From Elusimicrobia bacterium GWD2_63_28 (GTDB lineage: Bacteria; Elusimicrobiota; Elusimicrobia; Elusimicrobiales; UBA9959), in assembly GCA_001799895.1 (NCBI GenBank), contig MGUI01000016.1, positions 1 to 59,680 on the forward strand: a stretch of 59,680 nucleotides of DNA, written 5' to 3'. Made by a program: the position numbers and the translations under genes. How positions within the stretch are numbered: position 1 is the first letter of the stretch; each line of letters begins with the position of its first letter. The notes below the pieces were generated by a model. That model did not search any database. It was not told where the DNA came from and saw only the letters and a list, made by a program, of their open reading frames with translations. Below are positions 51,078 through 59,595 of the stretch, in pieces.

Positions 51078-53067
51078 AAGTGAAGAAGGTTTTCAGGGCT
51101 TTGAAATCGGGGAGGCGGGCGCAGCGGGGGATGGAGCGCAGGAATTTGCCGCCGTAACGCTTGGTCTGCACACGCGGGTCCAGGATTACTATGGCGCCGA
51201 AATCTTTTTTGGTGCGGATCAGCCGGCCCACGCCCTGGCGGAACTTCACCACGGCCTTGGGCAGCGTGTAGTCCACAAAGAAATTCTGTCCCCTGGCCGT
51301 CATCCACTCCTGCCGCGTCTCTTCCAGCGGCGTGTCGGGCGAGGTGAAAGGCAGACGGCAGATAACAACGCAGGATAAAGCCTGCCCGGGCACGTCCACG
51401 CCCTGCCAGAAAGTGTCCGTGGCCAGCAGCACGCCGTTACCCGCGTTCTTAAAGTCGGTTATCAGCTTGGCCGGCAATTGCTCGCCCTGCTTGAAGAGCA
51501 GCCTGTCGCTCACGCGGCCGGCCAGGGCGCGCGCGGCCCGCTCCAGCGACAGCCAGCTGGTGAACAGCAGGAAGATGCCGCCCTCCACCGCGCCGCAGGT
51601 CTTAACGCAGGCGTCTATCACCGCCGCTTCGTACGCCGCGGCCTCGGCGGCCGGGTCCGGCATCTCCTGCGGCACCAAAATGCCCGCCTGCTTAGTGTAA
51701 TCGAAAGGCGAATCCAGCAGCAGCTCATTGCTGAGGTCCAGGCCGACGCGGGACTTCAGCATCTTGAAAGAGCCGTCCACCGCCAGCGTGGCCGACGTGA
51801 GCACCACCGGGTAATTGCGGCCGAACAAATCCTTGCGCAGGTCCTCGGACACGTCCACCGGCGACATATTGAGCGAGATCTCCGGCTTTCTCTTTTTGTC
51901 GTTGACCTCTACCCAGTAGGCGCAGGCCTCTTCTTTGCATTCCAGGAAAGCGTTCAGGTGCGCGGCCAGCTCCAGGCAGCGCTTCAGGCAGGCTTTTATC
52001 TCCGCCTCTTCCATGTCGGACTGGCTGTGCGGTATGGCCTGCGACAGCAGCACGCTGAGCTCCAGCAGCGGCGCGTGCATGACGTTGGGCACCAGGCCGG
52101 GCTCGCGCACGCGGCGGGTTTTGGCGCGGTCCTTAGCCGGCTGCTCGTTCAGCGCCAGCTTCTCAGTGAGCGCGTGGAAAAAATCTTTAGAGGCGTGCTT
52201 GATCTCGGAAACCGCGCCTTTAACATCGTCCACCCAGTGGGCGGGCGGCCGCGACAGCCGGTGCGCCAGGCCCTTATTGGACTTGGGGCTGTACACATCG
52301 TCTAGAAAGCGTTTTACCTTGCGGTCGGTCAGTTCGAAGCCCAGGAAGGCGGCCGCCACTTCTTCCAGATTATGCGCCTCGTCGAAGATGACCGCGTTGA
52401 AGGCCGGCAGCGGCATGCCGGCGAAGAAGAGATGCTGGTTCACCACCACGATATCGGCCTTGGCGGCCCGGGCCACGTCCTTGCGGTGAAAGCAGGCCGT
52501 CTTGTGCGGGCATTTCTTGCCCAGGCACAGGTCCGAGTCGCGGCAAACCTCGGCCCACAGATGATGGGGCACGGCGAAAGGCAATTCGGCGCGGTTGCCG
52601 CTTTCGGCGGCGTGTATCCATTCCTGAAGTTTCTCAAGAGCGGCGCGGATCCCTTCTTCATCGAACAGCTCCGGCGACTGTTTACCGGCCCTGTCCAGGC
52701 GCGACAGGCAAAGGTAATTGCTGGAGCCCATAAGCAGGAAATAGGAAAGCGGCAGACCCAGCTCTTCCAGCACGGCCTTCACCACCAGCAGGTCTTTCTT
52801 GACGAGCTGCGCCTGCAGGGCCTTGGTATGCGTGGCCACTATTACTTTTTTCTGATTGCGCGCGGCCCACAGGGCGGCGGGGATGAGGTAGCCCAGGGAT
52901 TTTCCTACTCCGGTGCCCGCTTCCACTACTAAATGCTCGCCCTCGCCCACGGCGTGCGCCACGGCCGCGCCCATGCGCGCCTGCTGGCCGCGCGGCTCGA
53001 AGCCCTTTATGGCCCGGGAGACGGCGCCGCCGGCGCCGAAGATAGAGGCTAGCTCTGCGTTTTCCAT
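51055..53067 (-). CDS. dinG: DinG-like iron-sulfur DNA helicase
   Basis: Superfamily 2 XPD/DinG helicase acting on D-loops and stalled forks. The 670-residue protein has Walker A EAGTGVGKSLGY, DEAH as FDEAHNLEEV, four cluster cysteines (YLCLSR; CRDSDLCLGKKCPHKTAC) and late motifs LLATDTFWQGVDVPG and QGVGRLIRTKKD. The last residues (SIEASPR) come from a palindromic repeat. It abuts the MBL gene directly upstream, so the two share a transcript. Confidence 0.94.
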   Translation of the reverse strand: MENAELASIFGAGGAVSRAIKGFEPRGQQARMGAAVAHAVGEGEHLVVEAGTGVGKSLGYLIPAALWAARNQKKVIVATHTKALQAQLVKKDLLVVKAVLEELGLPLSYFLLMGSSNYLCLSRLDRAGKQSPELFDEEGIRAALEKLQEWIHAAESGNRAELPFAVPHHLWAEVCRDSDLCLGKKCPHKTACFHRKDVARAAKADIVVVNQHLFFAGMPLPAFNAVIFDEAHNLEEVAAAFLGFELTDRKVKRFLDDVYSPKSNKGLAHRLSRPPAHWVDDVKGAVSEIKHASKDFFHALTEKLALNEQPAKDRAKTRRVREPGLVPNVMHAPLLELSVLLSQAIPHSQSDMEEAEIKACLKRCLELAAHLNAFLECKEEACAYWVEVNDKKRKPEISLNMSPVDVSEDLRKDLFGRNYPVVLTSATLAVDGSFKMLKSRVGLDLSNELLLDSPFDYTKQAGILVPQEMPDPAAEAAAYEAAVIDACVKTCGAVEGGIFLLFTSWLSLERAARALAGRVSDRLLFKQGEQLPAKLITDFKNAGNGVLLATDTFWQGVDVPGQALSCVVICRLPFTSPDTPLEETRQEWMTARGQNFFVDYTLPKAVVKFRQGVGRLIRTKKDFGAIVILDPRVQTKRYGGKFLRSIPRCARLPDFKALKTFFTSIEASPR

Positions 53068-53856
53068 TTATTTTATGACGATAACCGGGCCGGGCTCATG
53101 GCGGGCGGCCACATGCACTTCAAAGTTAACTGCCAGCTTCTTGCGCTTGAAATAGGCCGCTATTTCCAAGACCGGCAAATCCGGGCGGTTGCATTCTGTG
53201 CTCAAATGGCCCAGCACTACCGCCTGCGGCTGCGCGGGGCCGGCGCAGCAAGCCTTGTGCAGGAAGCGCGCGGCCTTCAAGTTGGACAGGTGGAACTCCG
53301 AGCCCGGGTGGCCGAACTTCTTCAGCAGTTCCAGGTCGTGGTTGGCTTCCAGGAAAATAAAATCAGCGTCGGCGGCGCTGGCCACGTGCTCGTCGGTAAA
53401 GGTGCTGAGGTCCGTGAACAGGCAGACCTTGCGCTGGCGGTCGCCCTGCGCGGTAATTACAAAAGCCGTGGTGCAATAGTTGGGGGCGTGGGGCACGCGC
53501 AGGTGGGCTATTTTGAAATCCCCCACGGTGGCATTGCGCCCAAAAGGCTTCAGGACGGGCTCGAAGTCCGCCCCGAATTTTATCGTTATCTGTTTGGCCA
53601 CCTCGGGGTGGCAGCGCACCTTAAGCCCCGCCTCGCGCAGCACCTTGAGCGAATTGGCGTTGATATGGTCCCCGTGGGCGTGCGTGACCAGCACCGAGTC
53701 CAAACCCGGGCAGAGGGCACGGGCGTCGGCCAGGGCCTGCCGGCAGTCGCGCTGGCAGCCCGGGGCGAAGTCCAGCAGCAGGGCGCTGGACTTGGTCCAC
53801 AGCAGCGCGGCGTTCCCGCTGCTGCCGGAACAAAGTGATTTAAATTTTAGCGGCAT
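53068..53856 (-). CDS. Metallo-beta-lactamase-fold hydrolase, WalJ/YycJ-like
   Basis: A 262-residue protein with FKSLCSGSSGNAALL at the N terminus and the metal motif THAHGDHIN; further ligands lie in CLFTDL and GHLS. The SGSSGN start and overall layout match the YycJ/WalJ group of exonuclease-like MBL proteins implicated in DNA mismatch processing in Bacilli. Being directly joined to dinG supports a DNA role. Confidence 0.9.
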   Translation of the reverse strand: MPLKFKSLCSGSSGNAALLWTKSSALLLDFAPGCQRDCRQALADARALCPGLDSVLVTHAHGDHINANSLKVLREAGLKVRCHPEVAKQITIKFGADFEPVLKPFGRNATVGDFKIAHLRVPHAPNYCTTAFVITAQGDRQRKVCLFTDLSTFTDEHVASAADADFIFLEANHDLELLKKFGHPGSEFHLSNLKAARFLHKACCAGPAQPQAVVLGHLSTECNRPDLPVLEIAAYFKRKKLAVNFEVHVAARHEPGPVIVIK

Positions 53857-53962
53857 GAGGTATAACTGCGGACAGGGCCTTTAGTGCTTCTGCTTATACA
53901 TTCTACAAAAAGGGCAATCGCCACTTCTGAAAGCAGGCAGGAAAAGCGGGCAGCCCGCAATT

Positions 53963-54067
53963 CTATCTACTGCTCTTTTTCTTCGGGTTTTCGCGGCCGG
54001 TTTTAGGGCGGGGCAGGTGCGCCAGCGTGTCGCGCAGGAATTCGATGGGCTCTACGTCCGTGGCCAT
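53963..54067 (-). CDS. Possible 34-residue peptide downstream of the HNH gene
   Basis: Short frame starting ATGGCC, 8 nt after the HNH stop, with a Lys/Arg-rich end. Residues 7-14 (PIEFLRDT) resemble the TfoX-like protein start at 58139 (TIEFLRDA), so it may be a gene fragment. No good ribosome site. Confidence 0.25.
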   Translation of the reverse strand: MATDVEPIEFLRDTLAHLPRPKTGRENPKKKSSR

Positions 54068-54075
54068 GCCTGGGC

Positions 54076-54465
54076 TCAGGGATGCTGTTCCGAGATTTCT
54101 TTATTGCACAGATGATGCACCAGGACCAATTTGCTCATGCAGGCGTCAAAGCGCGCCTGGCTGTCGGCCCGGCAGCGCTCACAGTCCGGGGCCATGCGCT
54201 TTTTTGCGTGCCGCTGCACTGTCTGCTGCCGCACCTCGATAATCCCGGCGTAGGCGCAGGAATGGGCGTAGGTGGTATGGTGCACCCCGCCGTCATCGGT
54301 GATATCCCCGCCGCACCAGGCGCATTTTCGCCCGTCTCTCTGCGCCAGAAATTGTTTAACGTACGGATTTCTTATAATGCGGCGCGCGAACTTAAGCCAA
54401 GGCTCCCTGTCGTAATCTTTTTCGCAATCAGCGGCCGGGCGCGCCGGCATAATTTTAAGGTTCAT
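54076..54465 (-). CDS. HNH-nuclease-like small protein
   Basis: A 129-residue Cys/His-rich protein with CAWCGG, VHHTTYAHSC, CERC and LVHHLCNKEI, the arrangement expected for a zinc-stabilised HNH/beta-beta-alpha metal nuclease. HNH proteins of this size occur in mobile and defence regions. A second in-frame ATG five codons in is possible. It opens the accessory stretch 54-57.7 kb. Confidence 0.7.
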   Translation of the reverse strand: MNLKIMPARPAADCEKDYDREPWLKFARRIIRNPYVKQFLAQRDGRKCAWCGGDITDDGGVHHTTYAHSCAYAGIIEVRQQTVQRHAKKRMAPDCERCRADSQARFDACMSKLVLVHHLCNKEISEQHP

Positions 54466-54563
54466 AGCATGTATACTAGCAATTAGCCGTAAACCCTATC
54501 TTTCTACCCGGCGGCCCGCTATTTCTTCCGCCAGGAGGCGCATTTGGATGTGGCGCTGGATAA

Positions 54564-54833
54564 TTAGTTTTCTTTATTTATCAGGTTCACGACCAGCCGC
54601 ACAACCAAGTCTTTATCTGGCGGTGCGCTTTCCGCGATCATCAGGGTTAAAGCCACCAAGGCGTTATCCGCCAGGCGCTTTGCCCCGTCAGCGCGATAAA
54701 GCAGGCGGTTCTTCTCCAGGAACCACAGGAACAAGGCGGCGGCTTTGCCCTTATTGCCGTCGGCGAACGATGGGGTCAACCTGTTCCGAAATGGAACAGG
54801 TTGATTTCCCCGCCAGTCCTCCGATTTTATCAT
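54564..54833 (-). pseudogene. Remnant of a RhuM/Fic-type protein (C-terminal part)
   Basis: The 89-residue frame keeps the Fic-like motif PSFADGNKG (family: DGNKR) and the downstream ALFLWFLEKNRLLYRADGAKRLADNALVALTLMIAES seen at the C terminus of RhuM-type proteins (shown here in parts; residues 30-72). The N-terminal ~250 residues are missing. A palindrome (54777-54805) lies within the first codons of the remnant, suggesting disruption by a repeat. Arg of the motif is Gly, so activity is unlikely. Confidence 0.7.
54777..54805. repeat. Palindrome inside the Fic-like remnant
   Basis: Arms TCAACCTGTTCC/GGAACAGGTTGA around GAAAT, flanked by GGGG and TTTCCCC. A related GTTCCCAAATGGAAC lies at 54871-54885. 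Confidence 0.8.
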
Positions 54834-55136
54834 TCCTCCATAATAGTTACAGCTAGTCGGCCTCAGTATGTTCCCAAATGGAACAAACTTAGATGAGACT
54901 CAACGCCAGAGTTCATTTATCCGGAAAATCCGGATAGTTGCCTCAGTTGAACTATCAAAGCTTCTTTGACGGTTCCCGACTCAACCGGCCAAGTATGTGT
55001 AAAAAATGCACGCACTGAGCTTTTAACCCGATAAGAGGCTGTCGGATTCTAATTATGGCGAATCTGTAATATTTTAAACCCATCGATTTCGATGGGTTTG
55101 ACTCTGAGTATCAGATTATCAGGTATTCGGGCGGAA
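54834..55136. other. 303-nt intergenic region
   Basis: A+T-richer than its surroundings and without a credible gene. It holds GTTCCCAAATGGAAC, a TATCCGGAAAATCCGGATA palindrome and, at 55076-55099, AAACCCATCGA/TCGATGGGTTT, which follows the RES toxin gene by about 40 nt and may terminate it. Confidence 0.6.
55076..55099. terminator. Hairpin downstream of the RES toxin gene
   Basis: Perfect 11-bp arms AAACCCATCGA/TCGATGGGTTT with a TT loop. There is no strong T run, so intrinsic termination is uncertain. A similar hairpin occurs at 57728-57751. Confidence 0.4.
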
Positions 55137-55601
55137 TTACTTCCACAGCCTGGAGTCGAAGGCGAAGGGTGCGGGCTTTGAGATCTTGAGGGACTCGAAA
55201 TCGGGATGCAGCGGGTTGATAAGGTAATCGTACTCCGAAGGGATTATGGTGGATGGAACGCGTAGGATAACGCTTTCGTTCTTTTGCGACCAGTTCAACC
55301 CGATTTCCTGAGTTGCGGCCGGGGCGGGCACATTGCGCCAGTTCTTTGGCAAGTTAGCAACATCTAAGTGTTTGATCTTCACACTTCCCGGGACATCTAT
55401 CTTAAAACTCACAAAGCTGATCCCGCCGGCAACTCCCTCCAGATGCACAAATTTCTCCAGCACGGCCAGCGCCAGCGTCTGGGAAGCGTAAACGACCCTG
55501 ACCCCCTGAGGATTCCAGCGCCCACCATACAGGGCCGCCCCCTCTCCGGAAAAAGTCGAGGCGGAATGGCGTTTTTTGTCTATACGCCAGATAGATATCA
55601 C
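55137..55601 (-). CDS. RES-domain toxin (NAD+-degrading)
   Basis: A 154-residue RES-fold protein. The family Arg, Glu and Ser positions fit WRIDKKR, YASQTLALAVLEKFVH and LRVPSTIIPSEYDYLINP, and GGRWNPQG is typical. Characterised members destroy NAD+ by phosphorolysis, arresting growth. Its ATG overlaps the antitoxin stop by 4 nt, the usual RES-Xre order. Confidence 0.9.
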   Translation of the reverse strand: MISIWRIDKKRHSASTFSGEGAALYGGRWNPQGVRVVYASQTLALAVLEKFVHLEGVAGGISFVSFKIDVPGSVKIKHLDVANLPKNWRNVPAPAATQEIGLNWSQKNESVILRVPSTIIPSEYDYLINPLHPDFESLKISKPAPFAFDSRLWK

Positions 55602-56065
55602 GGCAGCACCCCGAACTCCAGTTGATTAAGCAGCGTCTGCACCTGCTCATAACCCGGCTCGGTATCAAGAATATCAAGCGGGGCCTGATGGTTCAACCCG
55701 GGCTGGGCATGGTTTAACCAGGCCAAGGCATTCTCGGGATTTTCCAGGACCTTAGTCGCCAGCGCCCATATTTTTTTCAGGCGGTAAAGCCTGTCCCCGG
55801 ACAAGGAGGATAGTTTTGCGTTCGAAGTCTTTATCCGCGCCAGGGTTTTATCGCTTATCCCTATTAAATGGGCGAATGTCCTGTCCGGCAGCTGGTACGC
55901 GTGCTGGATGACCCGTATTTGCGGGTAGGCAAAACCCGTGCGTATCAGCACAATATCGTTCTGCTCTTCCGCCGCTCCGGGTATGTATGCCCGGGGCCTG
56001 TCGGCTGCGGCTGACGTTGCAGAAGCGGTCTTTTTTCCTTTAACTGCTTTTATCTTCCATTTCAT
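55598..56065 (-). CDS. Xre/MbcA/ParS-type antitoxin (DUF2384)
   Basis: A 155-residue partner of the RES toxin. Residues ~60-155 carry the Xre-like helical domain and DUF2384 (FAHLIGISDKTLARIK, RLYRLKKIWALATKVL, NPENALAWLNHAQPGL). The N terminus is basic. The start at 56065 is preferred because GAGGGAAAG lies just before it; an ATG at 56086 is an alternative. It should neutralise the toxin and repress the operon. Confidence 0.9.
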   Translation of the reverse strand: MKWKIKAVKGKKTASATSAAADRPRAYIPGAAEEQNDIVLIRTGFAYPQIRVIQHAYQLPDRTFAHLIGISDKTLARIKTSNAKLSSLSGDRLYRLKKIWALATKVLENPENALAWLNHAQPGLNHQAPLDILDTEPGYEQVQTLLNQLEFGVLP

Positions 56066-56212
56066 ATAGCTTTCCCTCGTACTCATAGCATACCAGACAT
56101 TTGTCTACACGTCAATGCCTATATGTCTATGCCCCTTTAATTGTGGCGGATTCGCCATAATTACGCAGCATATTAGCCGCTTTGCCATTTCTGCAACCAG
56201 TGACTGCAGTTT

Positions 56213-57634
56213 TTACTTTAGAACCTCCCAGTGGCCACCCTTGGCGGGCCCTACCCGGCGTATAAAGCCTTTCTTTTTTAACTTCGCCACATTCTTTTCA
56301 ACAGCTGTTGTGCTTATCCCGATAACAGCGGCTAAAGAGGTCATTGTGGAATACCTGCCTGCTTTCAGGAAATGACATATTTTCGACTCGTTTTCTCCCA
56401 ACTTTTCTACCAACTTATCTACCAACTTTTCACCCAACCTTTCACCCAACTTTTCACCCAACTTTTCACCCAACCTCTCCCTGCTGTTTTTCCCCTCTAC
56501 CTGCTTAAGCGCATACTCCGCGTCCCGGAAGAATACCGCACGAAAAAATGACGTGGTCTCAAAACGGGGCTTCTGCAAACCCGCTTCCGCCATCAGGTCC
56601 CGCATACGTTTTATCCCGGAGCCCAGGCGCTCCACCTTTCCCATGCGGTGGAAGAGGTCGGCAATCACAAGATTTCTGCGGACCGACGCCTTGCCAAAGT
56701 CTTTAGGCGACAGGCCCGCTGGAATGCCGCCCGGGTTCTCTATCTCCACCCTGTCGTCGAACACGTTTACGTAGATGCTTGTGCCTCTAATGCTGTAATC
56801 GCGGTGAACAACGGCGTTCACAAGGGCTTCGCGCAGGGCGTCCAGGGGCAGCTCGTAAATATCGTGACGGTCCAGTTCGTGTATTTCGCTGCGGATATTA
56901 ATATGCTTTTTAACAAACTCCATTGCCTCTTTCAGCTGAACCGGAAGACTGTCGCGCACGTCTTTGCGGTCATAGATGTGGGTTTTCGTGATTCCTTTGA
57001 ACGCGCAAAGGACAATTTCGCAGTAAGGGATAAAGCGGCCTATGTCCGCCGCAAACATCATTGCCCCGGCGTTATTCACATGCCCTTTGCTGCCGGCTCC
57101 GATGCTGGCAAGGATTGTTTCCAGGTTCGCTTTGTCCACCTTGAATGAAGCGCCGGATTCCTTCAGGAAGCTCTTTACCTTCAGCAGGGAAATATCGCTA
57201 ATGCTGATACCCGGGCAAGGCAGGCTTTCAAACAGCAAGTCGGTTGTTTCACGGAAGATTCCCCGGATCTCTTTTTGCGACATTTTCTGCGTTACAGCGT
57301 CCAGGCGCCGGAAATAGCCGGAAGAACAACTGTATGGTTTTTCAAGACCTTCAGGGATTTCTACCGCCACAACCTCCCCGGCCTGAGAGATGCAGGATAT
57401 CGGGATGTGCGGGTCGCAATTGCGGGCCAGGGAAAGGATTTCCGCTTTCATCTGGTTGGAAAGGGTTTCCCCTGCTATTCGCCCATCATCGGCAATCCCC
57501 AGCAGGATAACTCCGCCGCGGGAGTTGGCGAAGGCCGTAATGTCACGGTCAATTTTTGTGGAATATCTTTCTTTGAATTCCACCCTGAGGCCTTCCCCCT
57601 CGCCGATAAGCAGCCGCACGTCTTCAGGTTTCAT
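56213..57634 (-). CDS. Schlafen-AlbA_2 domain protein with GHKL ATPase-like and C-terminal winged-helix regions
   Basis: The 473-residue protein starts with AlbA_2 (GEGLRVEFKERYS, DITAFANSRGGVILLGI), followed by an ATPase-like part (LPLDALREALVNAVVHRDYS, DRVEIENPGGIP), the COG2865 layout. A stretch of LGEK repeats (about residues 385-415, coded by a 12-nt repeat at 56399-56480) leads to a winged-helix end (TSLAAVIGISTTAVEKNVAKL). Members are predicted transcription regulators or defence proteins. Start 57634 is set by homology. A family A palindrome lies 30-69 nt upstream. Confidence 0.88.
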   Translation of the reverse strand: MKPEDVRLLIGEGEGLRVEFKERYSTKIDRDITAFANSRGGVILLGIADDGRIAGETLSNQMKAEILSLARNCDPHIPISCISQAGEVVAVEIPEGLEKPYSCSSGYFRRLDAVTQKMSQKEIRGIFRETTDLLFESLPCPGISISDISLLKVKSFLKESGASFKVDKANLETILASIGAGSKGHVNNAGAMMFAADIGRFIPYCEIVLCAFKGITKTHIYDRKDVRDSLPVQLKEAMEFVKKHINIRSEIHELDRHDIYELPLDALREALVNAVVHRDYSIRGTSIYVNVFDDRVEIENPGGIPAGLSPKDFGKASVRRNLVIADLFHRMGKVERLGSGIKRMRDLMAEAGLQKPRFETTSFFRAVFFRDAEYALKQVEGKNSRERLGEKLGEKLGERLGEKLVDKLVEKLGENESKICHFLKAGRYSTMTSLAAVIGISTTAVEKNVAKLKKKGFIRRVGPAKGGHWEVLK

Positions 57635-57663
57635 ATGCCCCCCCATTGAACCTGTTTTACATA

Positions 57664-57703
57664 AATAGCATAGCAGGCGAACCCGACAACCGCGTGTCGG
57701 GTT
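57664..57703 (-). promoter_or_regulatory. Family A palindrome upstream of the Schlafen-type gene
   Basis: Perfect 9-bp arms AACCCGACA/TGTCGGGTT with a 6-nt centre, followed toward the gene by TGCTATGCTATTT. Confidence 0.6.
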
Positions 57704-57727
57704 GGTTTGGGGAATTTTTGAAATTTT

Positions 57728-57751
57728 AAACCCCTCAAATTCGAGGGGTTT
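57728..57751. terminator. Hairpin between the TfoX-like and Schlafen-type genes
   Basis: Arms AAACCCCTC/GAGGGGTTT with a 6-nt loop, preceded by ATTTT. Similar in design to 55076-55099. Confidence 0.4.
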
Positions 57752-57761
57752 AGGCTGAAGT

Positions 57762-57800
57762 TTGTCGAGGTTGAACCTCCGGTAGGTTGAACCTCGACAG
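57762..57800. repeat. Family B palindrome, copy 4
   Basis: TTGTCGAGGTTGAACCTCC arm with a slightly diverged second arm (TAGGTTGAACCTCGACA), 3 nt after the TfoX-like stop. Confidence 0.9.
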
Positions 57801-57803
57801 AGG

Positions 57804-58139
57804 TTATTTAGCGGGGCGGGGGCGGGGGCGGGGTTTGGGGGCAGGCAGGCGGGCGAGAGTGTACTGCACCACCTCGGCCAGTTTCTCGCGGTCTTCCAGC
57901 CATTCGGCATTGGCCTGGGCGGTGTTCTTGCTGCCCGGGTAGGCGCGCGTAGTTTTGTCGCGGAACAGGTGCAGCGTTGCGGGCGAGGTTTTAAGAAAAA
58001 GCGTGTCGTCGCAGACCAGGGCGAACACCCGCCCCGCGCTGTAAACGCAGTATTCCCCCATCATCGGCCGGAAGCTGACCTCCGGCACAAGCGCCAGCGC
58101 GTCACGCAGGAATTCAATGGTTTCCTTGGAAGTCCCCAT
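57804..58139 (-). CDS. TfoX N-terminal-domain protein
   Basis: A 111-residue stand-alone TfoX/Sxy N-domain: FRPMMGEYCVYSAGRVFALVCDDTLFLK is the conserved core (residues 23-50). Full-length Sxy promotes competence in Gammaproteobacteria, but stand-alone N-domains are widespread and have no settled role. The C terminus is a basic Pro/Arg tail. It starts 42 nt after ftsA. Confidence 0.88.
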   Translation of the reverse strand: MGTSKETIEFLRDALALVPEVSFRPMMGEYCVYSAGRVFALVCDDTLFLKTSPATLHLFRDKTTRAYPGSKNTAQANAEWLEDREKLAEVVQYTLARLPAPKPRPRPRPAK

Positions 58140-58181
58140 GCCATTATTTTACCTGTTTCCCCCGGCTTGAGCACACCCCGC

Positions 58182-59417
58182 CTAAAACATCTCCCTGACC
58201 CATTGCCAGAGGCGCCGGAATTGGCCGCCGCCGCGGTGCGAGTTTTGGGAATCCGCGCCCCAGTCCCCGGCGTGGGTGTAGCAGGCCAGCGCCACCGCGC
58301 CCAGGTAGGGCTGCGCCAGGTATTCCTCAGGGCAGTCCAGCAGCTCCAGCACGGGGTGCGCCAGGCGGGCCTGGGGCAGCTGCAGCAGCTCTGTAGCCGC
58401 GTCGGGCATGCCTTTCAGCAGCGCGCCGCCGCCGGCCAGTATGGCCCCGCCGGCCAGGTCCGGGAAGGCCGACTTCTGCACCGCCTCGTAAGCCAGCTCG
58501 AAGATCTCTTCCACGCGGGGCTGAATGTATTTCAGCAGGTCGCGCGCGGAGATCTCGGCCTTGGTGCGGCGGTCGGCCTTCATTATGGTCAGCTTCTTGT
58601 CTTTGTCCACAAAAGAGGAATAAGCCGCCCCGTATTTTTCTTTAAGCTCGCGGGCCCAGCCGCCGGTGGTGCCCAGGCCATGGGCCAGGTCTTTGTTGAT
58701 ACTGTCGCCGCCCATGGGGAGCTCTTTAGAAAAGTGCAGGGCCCCTTCGATATAAATCCCCATGGAGGTGGTCTGCCCGCCTATATCCAGCAGCAGGGTG
58801 CCAAGGGATTTCTCCTCTTCTTCCACCACCAGCTCCCCAAGGGCCAGCAGGGTATAGACGGGCTCTGCCGCCAGCTGGAAGCCGGCGGTATTGACCGCCT
58901 TTATCAGGTTGCAGATAGCGGGGGTGGAGCCCAACACCATGTGCGTTTCGGCCTCCAGCAGGCCGCCCTGCATGCCTATGGGGTCGGGCACGCCCGGCAG
59001 GCGGTCCAGCGAGTACTTTTGCGGCACCACGTGCAGTATCTCTATGGCGTTGCCCAGGCTGAAGGCTTTGCTGTTGTCTATAACGTTGGCCACGTCCTCG
59101 GCTGTAATTTCCTGGTCCGTGCGCGAGATGTTTACCCGGCCGCGGGCGTCCATGGAATAAAGGTGCGGGCCGCGCACGCCCAGCAGCACCTCGGAGGCCA
59201 CCTGCCCCGAGCGCTTTTCCGCCGCCTCTACCGCCACGCGGATGGAGTGGGCGGCTTCCTCTATGCTGGTGACCATGCCGCTCTTGATGCCCTTGGAGTC
59301 GGCCCTGGCGCCGCCCAGCACGCGGAATTTGCCCGTTTCCTCGTCGTGCGCGGCTATCACGCAGGTAACCTTGCCCGAGCCGATATCCAGCGCGGTGATA
59401 ATTTCTGTGTTTGGCAT
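58182..59417 (-). CDS. ftsA: Cell division protein FtsA
   Basis: Actin-like protein that anchors FtsZ to the membrane. The 411-residue protein has ALDIGSGKVTCVIA (phosphate 1), SHS2 region SIRVAVEAAEKRSG, LLLDIGGQTTSMGIY (phosphate 2) and GGAILAGGGALLKGM (adenosine). It ends with a Trp/Arg-rich amphipathic helix (QFRRLWQWVREMF) that should insert in the membrane. Start 59417 is set by homology. ftsZ, normally next downstream, is absent; TfoX follows instead. Confidence 0.92.
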   Translation of the reverse strand: MPNTEIITALDIGSGKVTCVIAAHDEETGKFRVLGGARADSKGIKSGMVTSIEEAAHSIRVAVEAAEKRSGQVASEVLLGVRGPHLYSMDARGRVNISRTDQEITAEDVANVIDNSKAFSLGNAIEILHVVPQKYSLDRLPGVPDPIGMQGGLLEAETHMVLGSTPAICNLIKAVNTAGFQLAAEPVYTLLALGELVVEEEEKSLGTLLLDIGGQTTSMGIYIEGALHFSKELPMGGDSINKDLAHGLGTTGGWARELKEKYGAAYSSFVDKDKKLTIMKADRRTKAEISARDLLKYIQPRVEEIFELAYEAVQKSAFPDLAGGAILAGGGALLKGMPDAATELLQLPQARLAHPVLELLDCPEEYLAQPYLGAVALACYTHAGDWGADSQNSHRGGGQFRRLWQWVREMF

Positions 59418-59450
59418 ATAATCCCGTCGGGGCAATAAGAGTCTAACACC

Positions 59451-59474
59451 GAGACGCGACAAAGGCTTGTCGCG
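59451..59474 (-). promoter_or_regulatory. Diverged family A palindrome upstream of ftsA
   Basis: Perfect CGCGACAA/TTGTCGCG arms with a 4-nt centre, 38-57 nt before the ftsA start. The flanking TGCTATGCTATT of other copies is replaced by TGTTAGACT. Confidence 0.45.
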
Positions 59475-59595
59475 GGGACGAAAACGGCGCCGAAGGCCGC
59501 CACGCCTCAGTTTAGTTGCTGCTCACACCTGTTTTTGGAGAAACCGGTATCAGAGTTTAATGCACAGGCCGCGATTTGTCAATGGCTCGTATTCA

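Noticed and set aside
56399..56480. 12-nt tandem repeat as a non-coding satellite.
   Set aside because: It stays in frame inside the Schlafen-type gene and encodes LGEK repeats.
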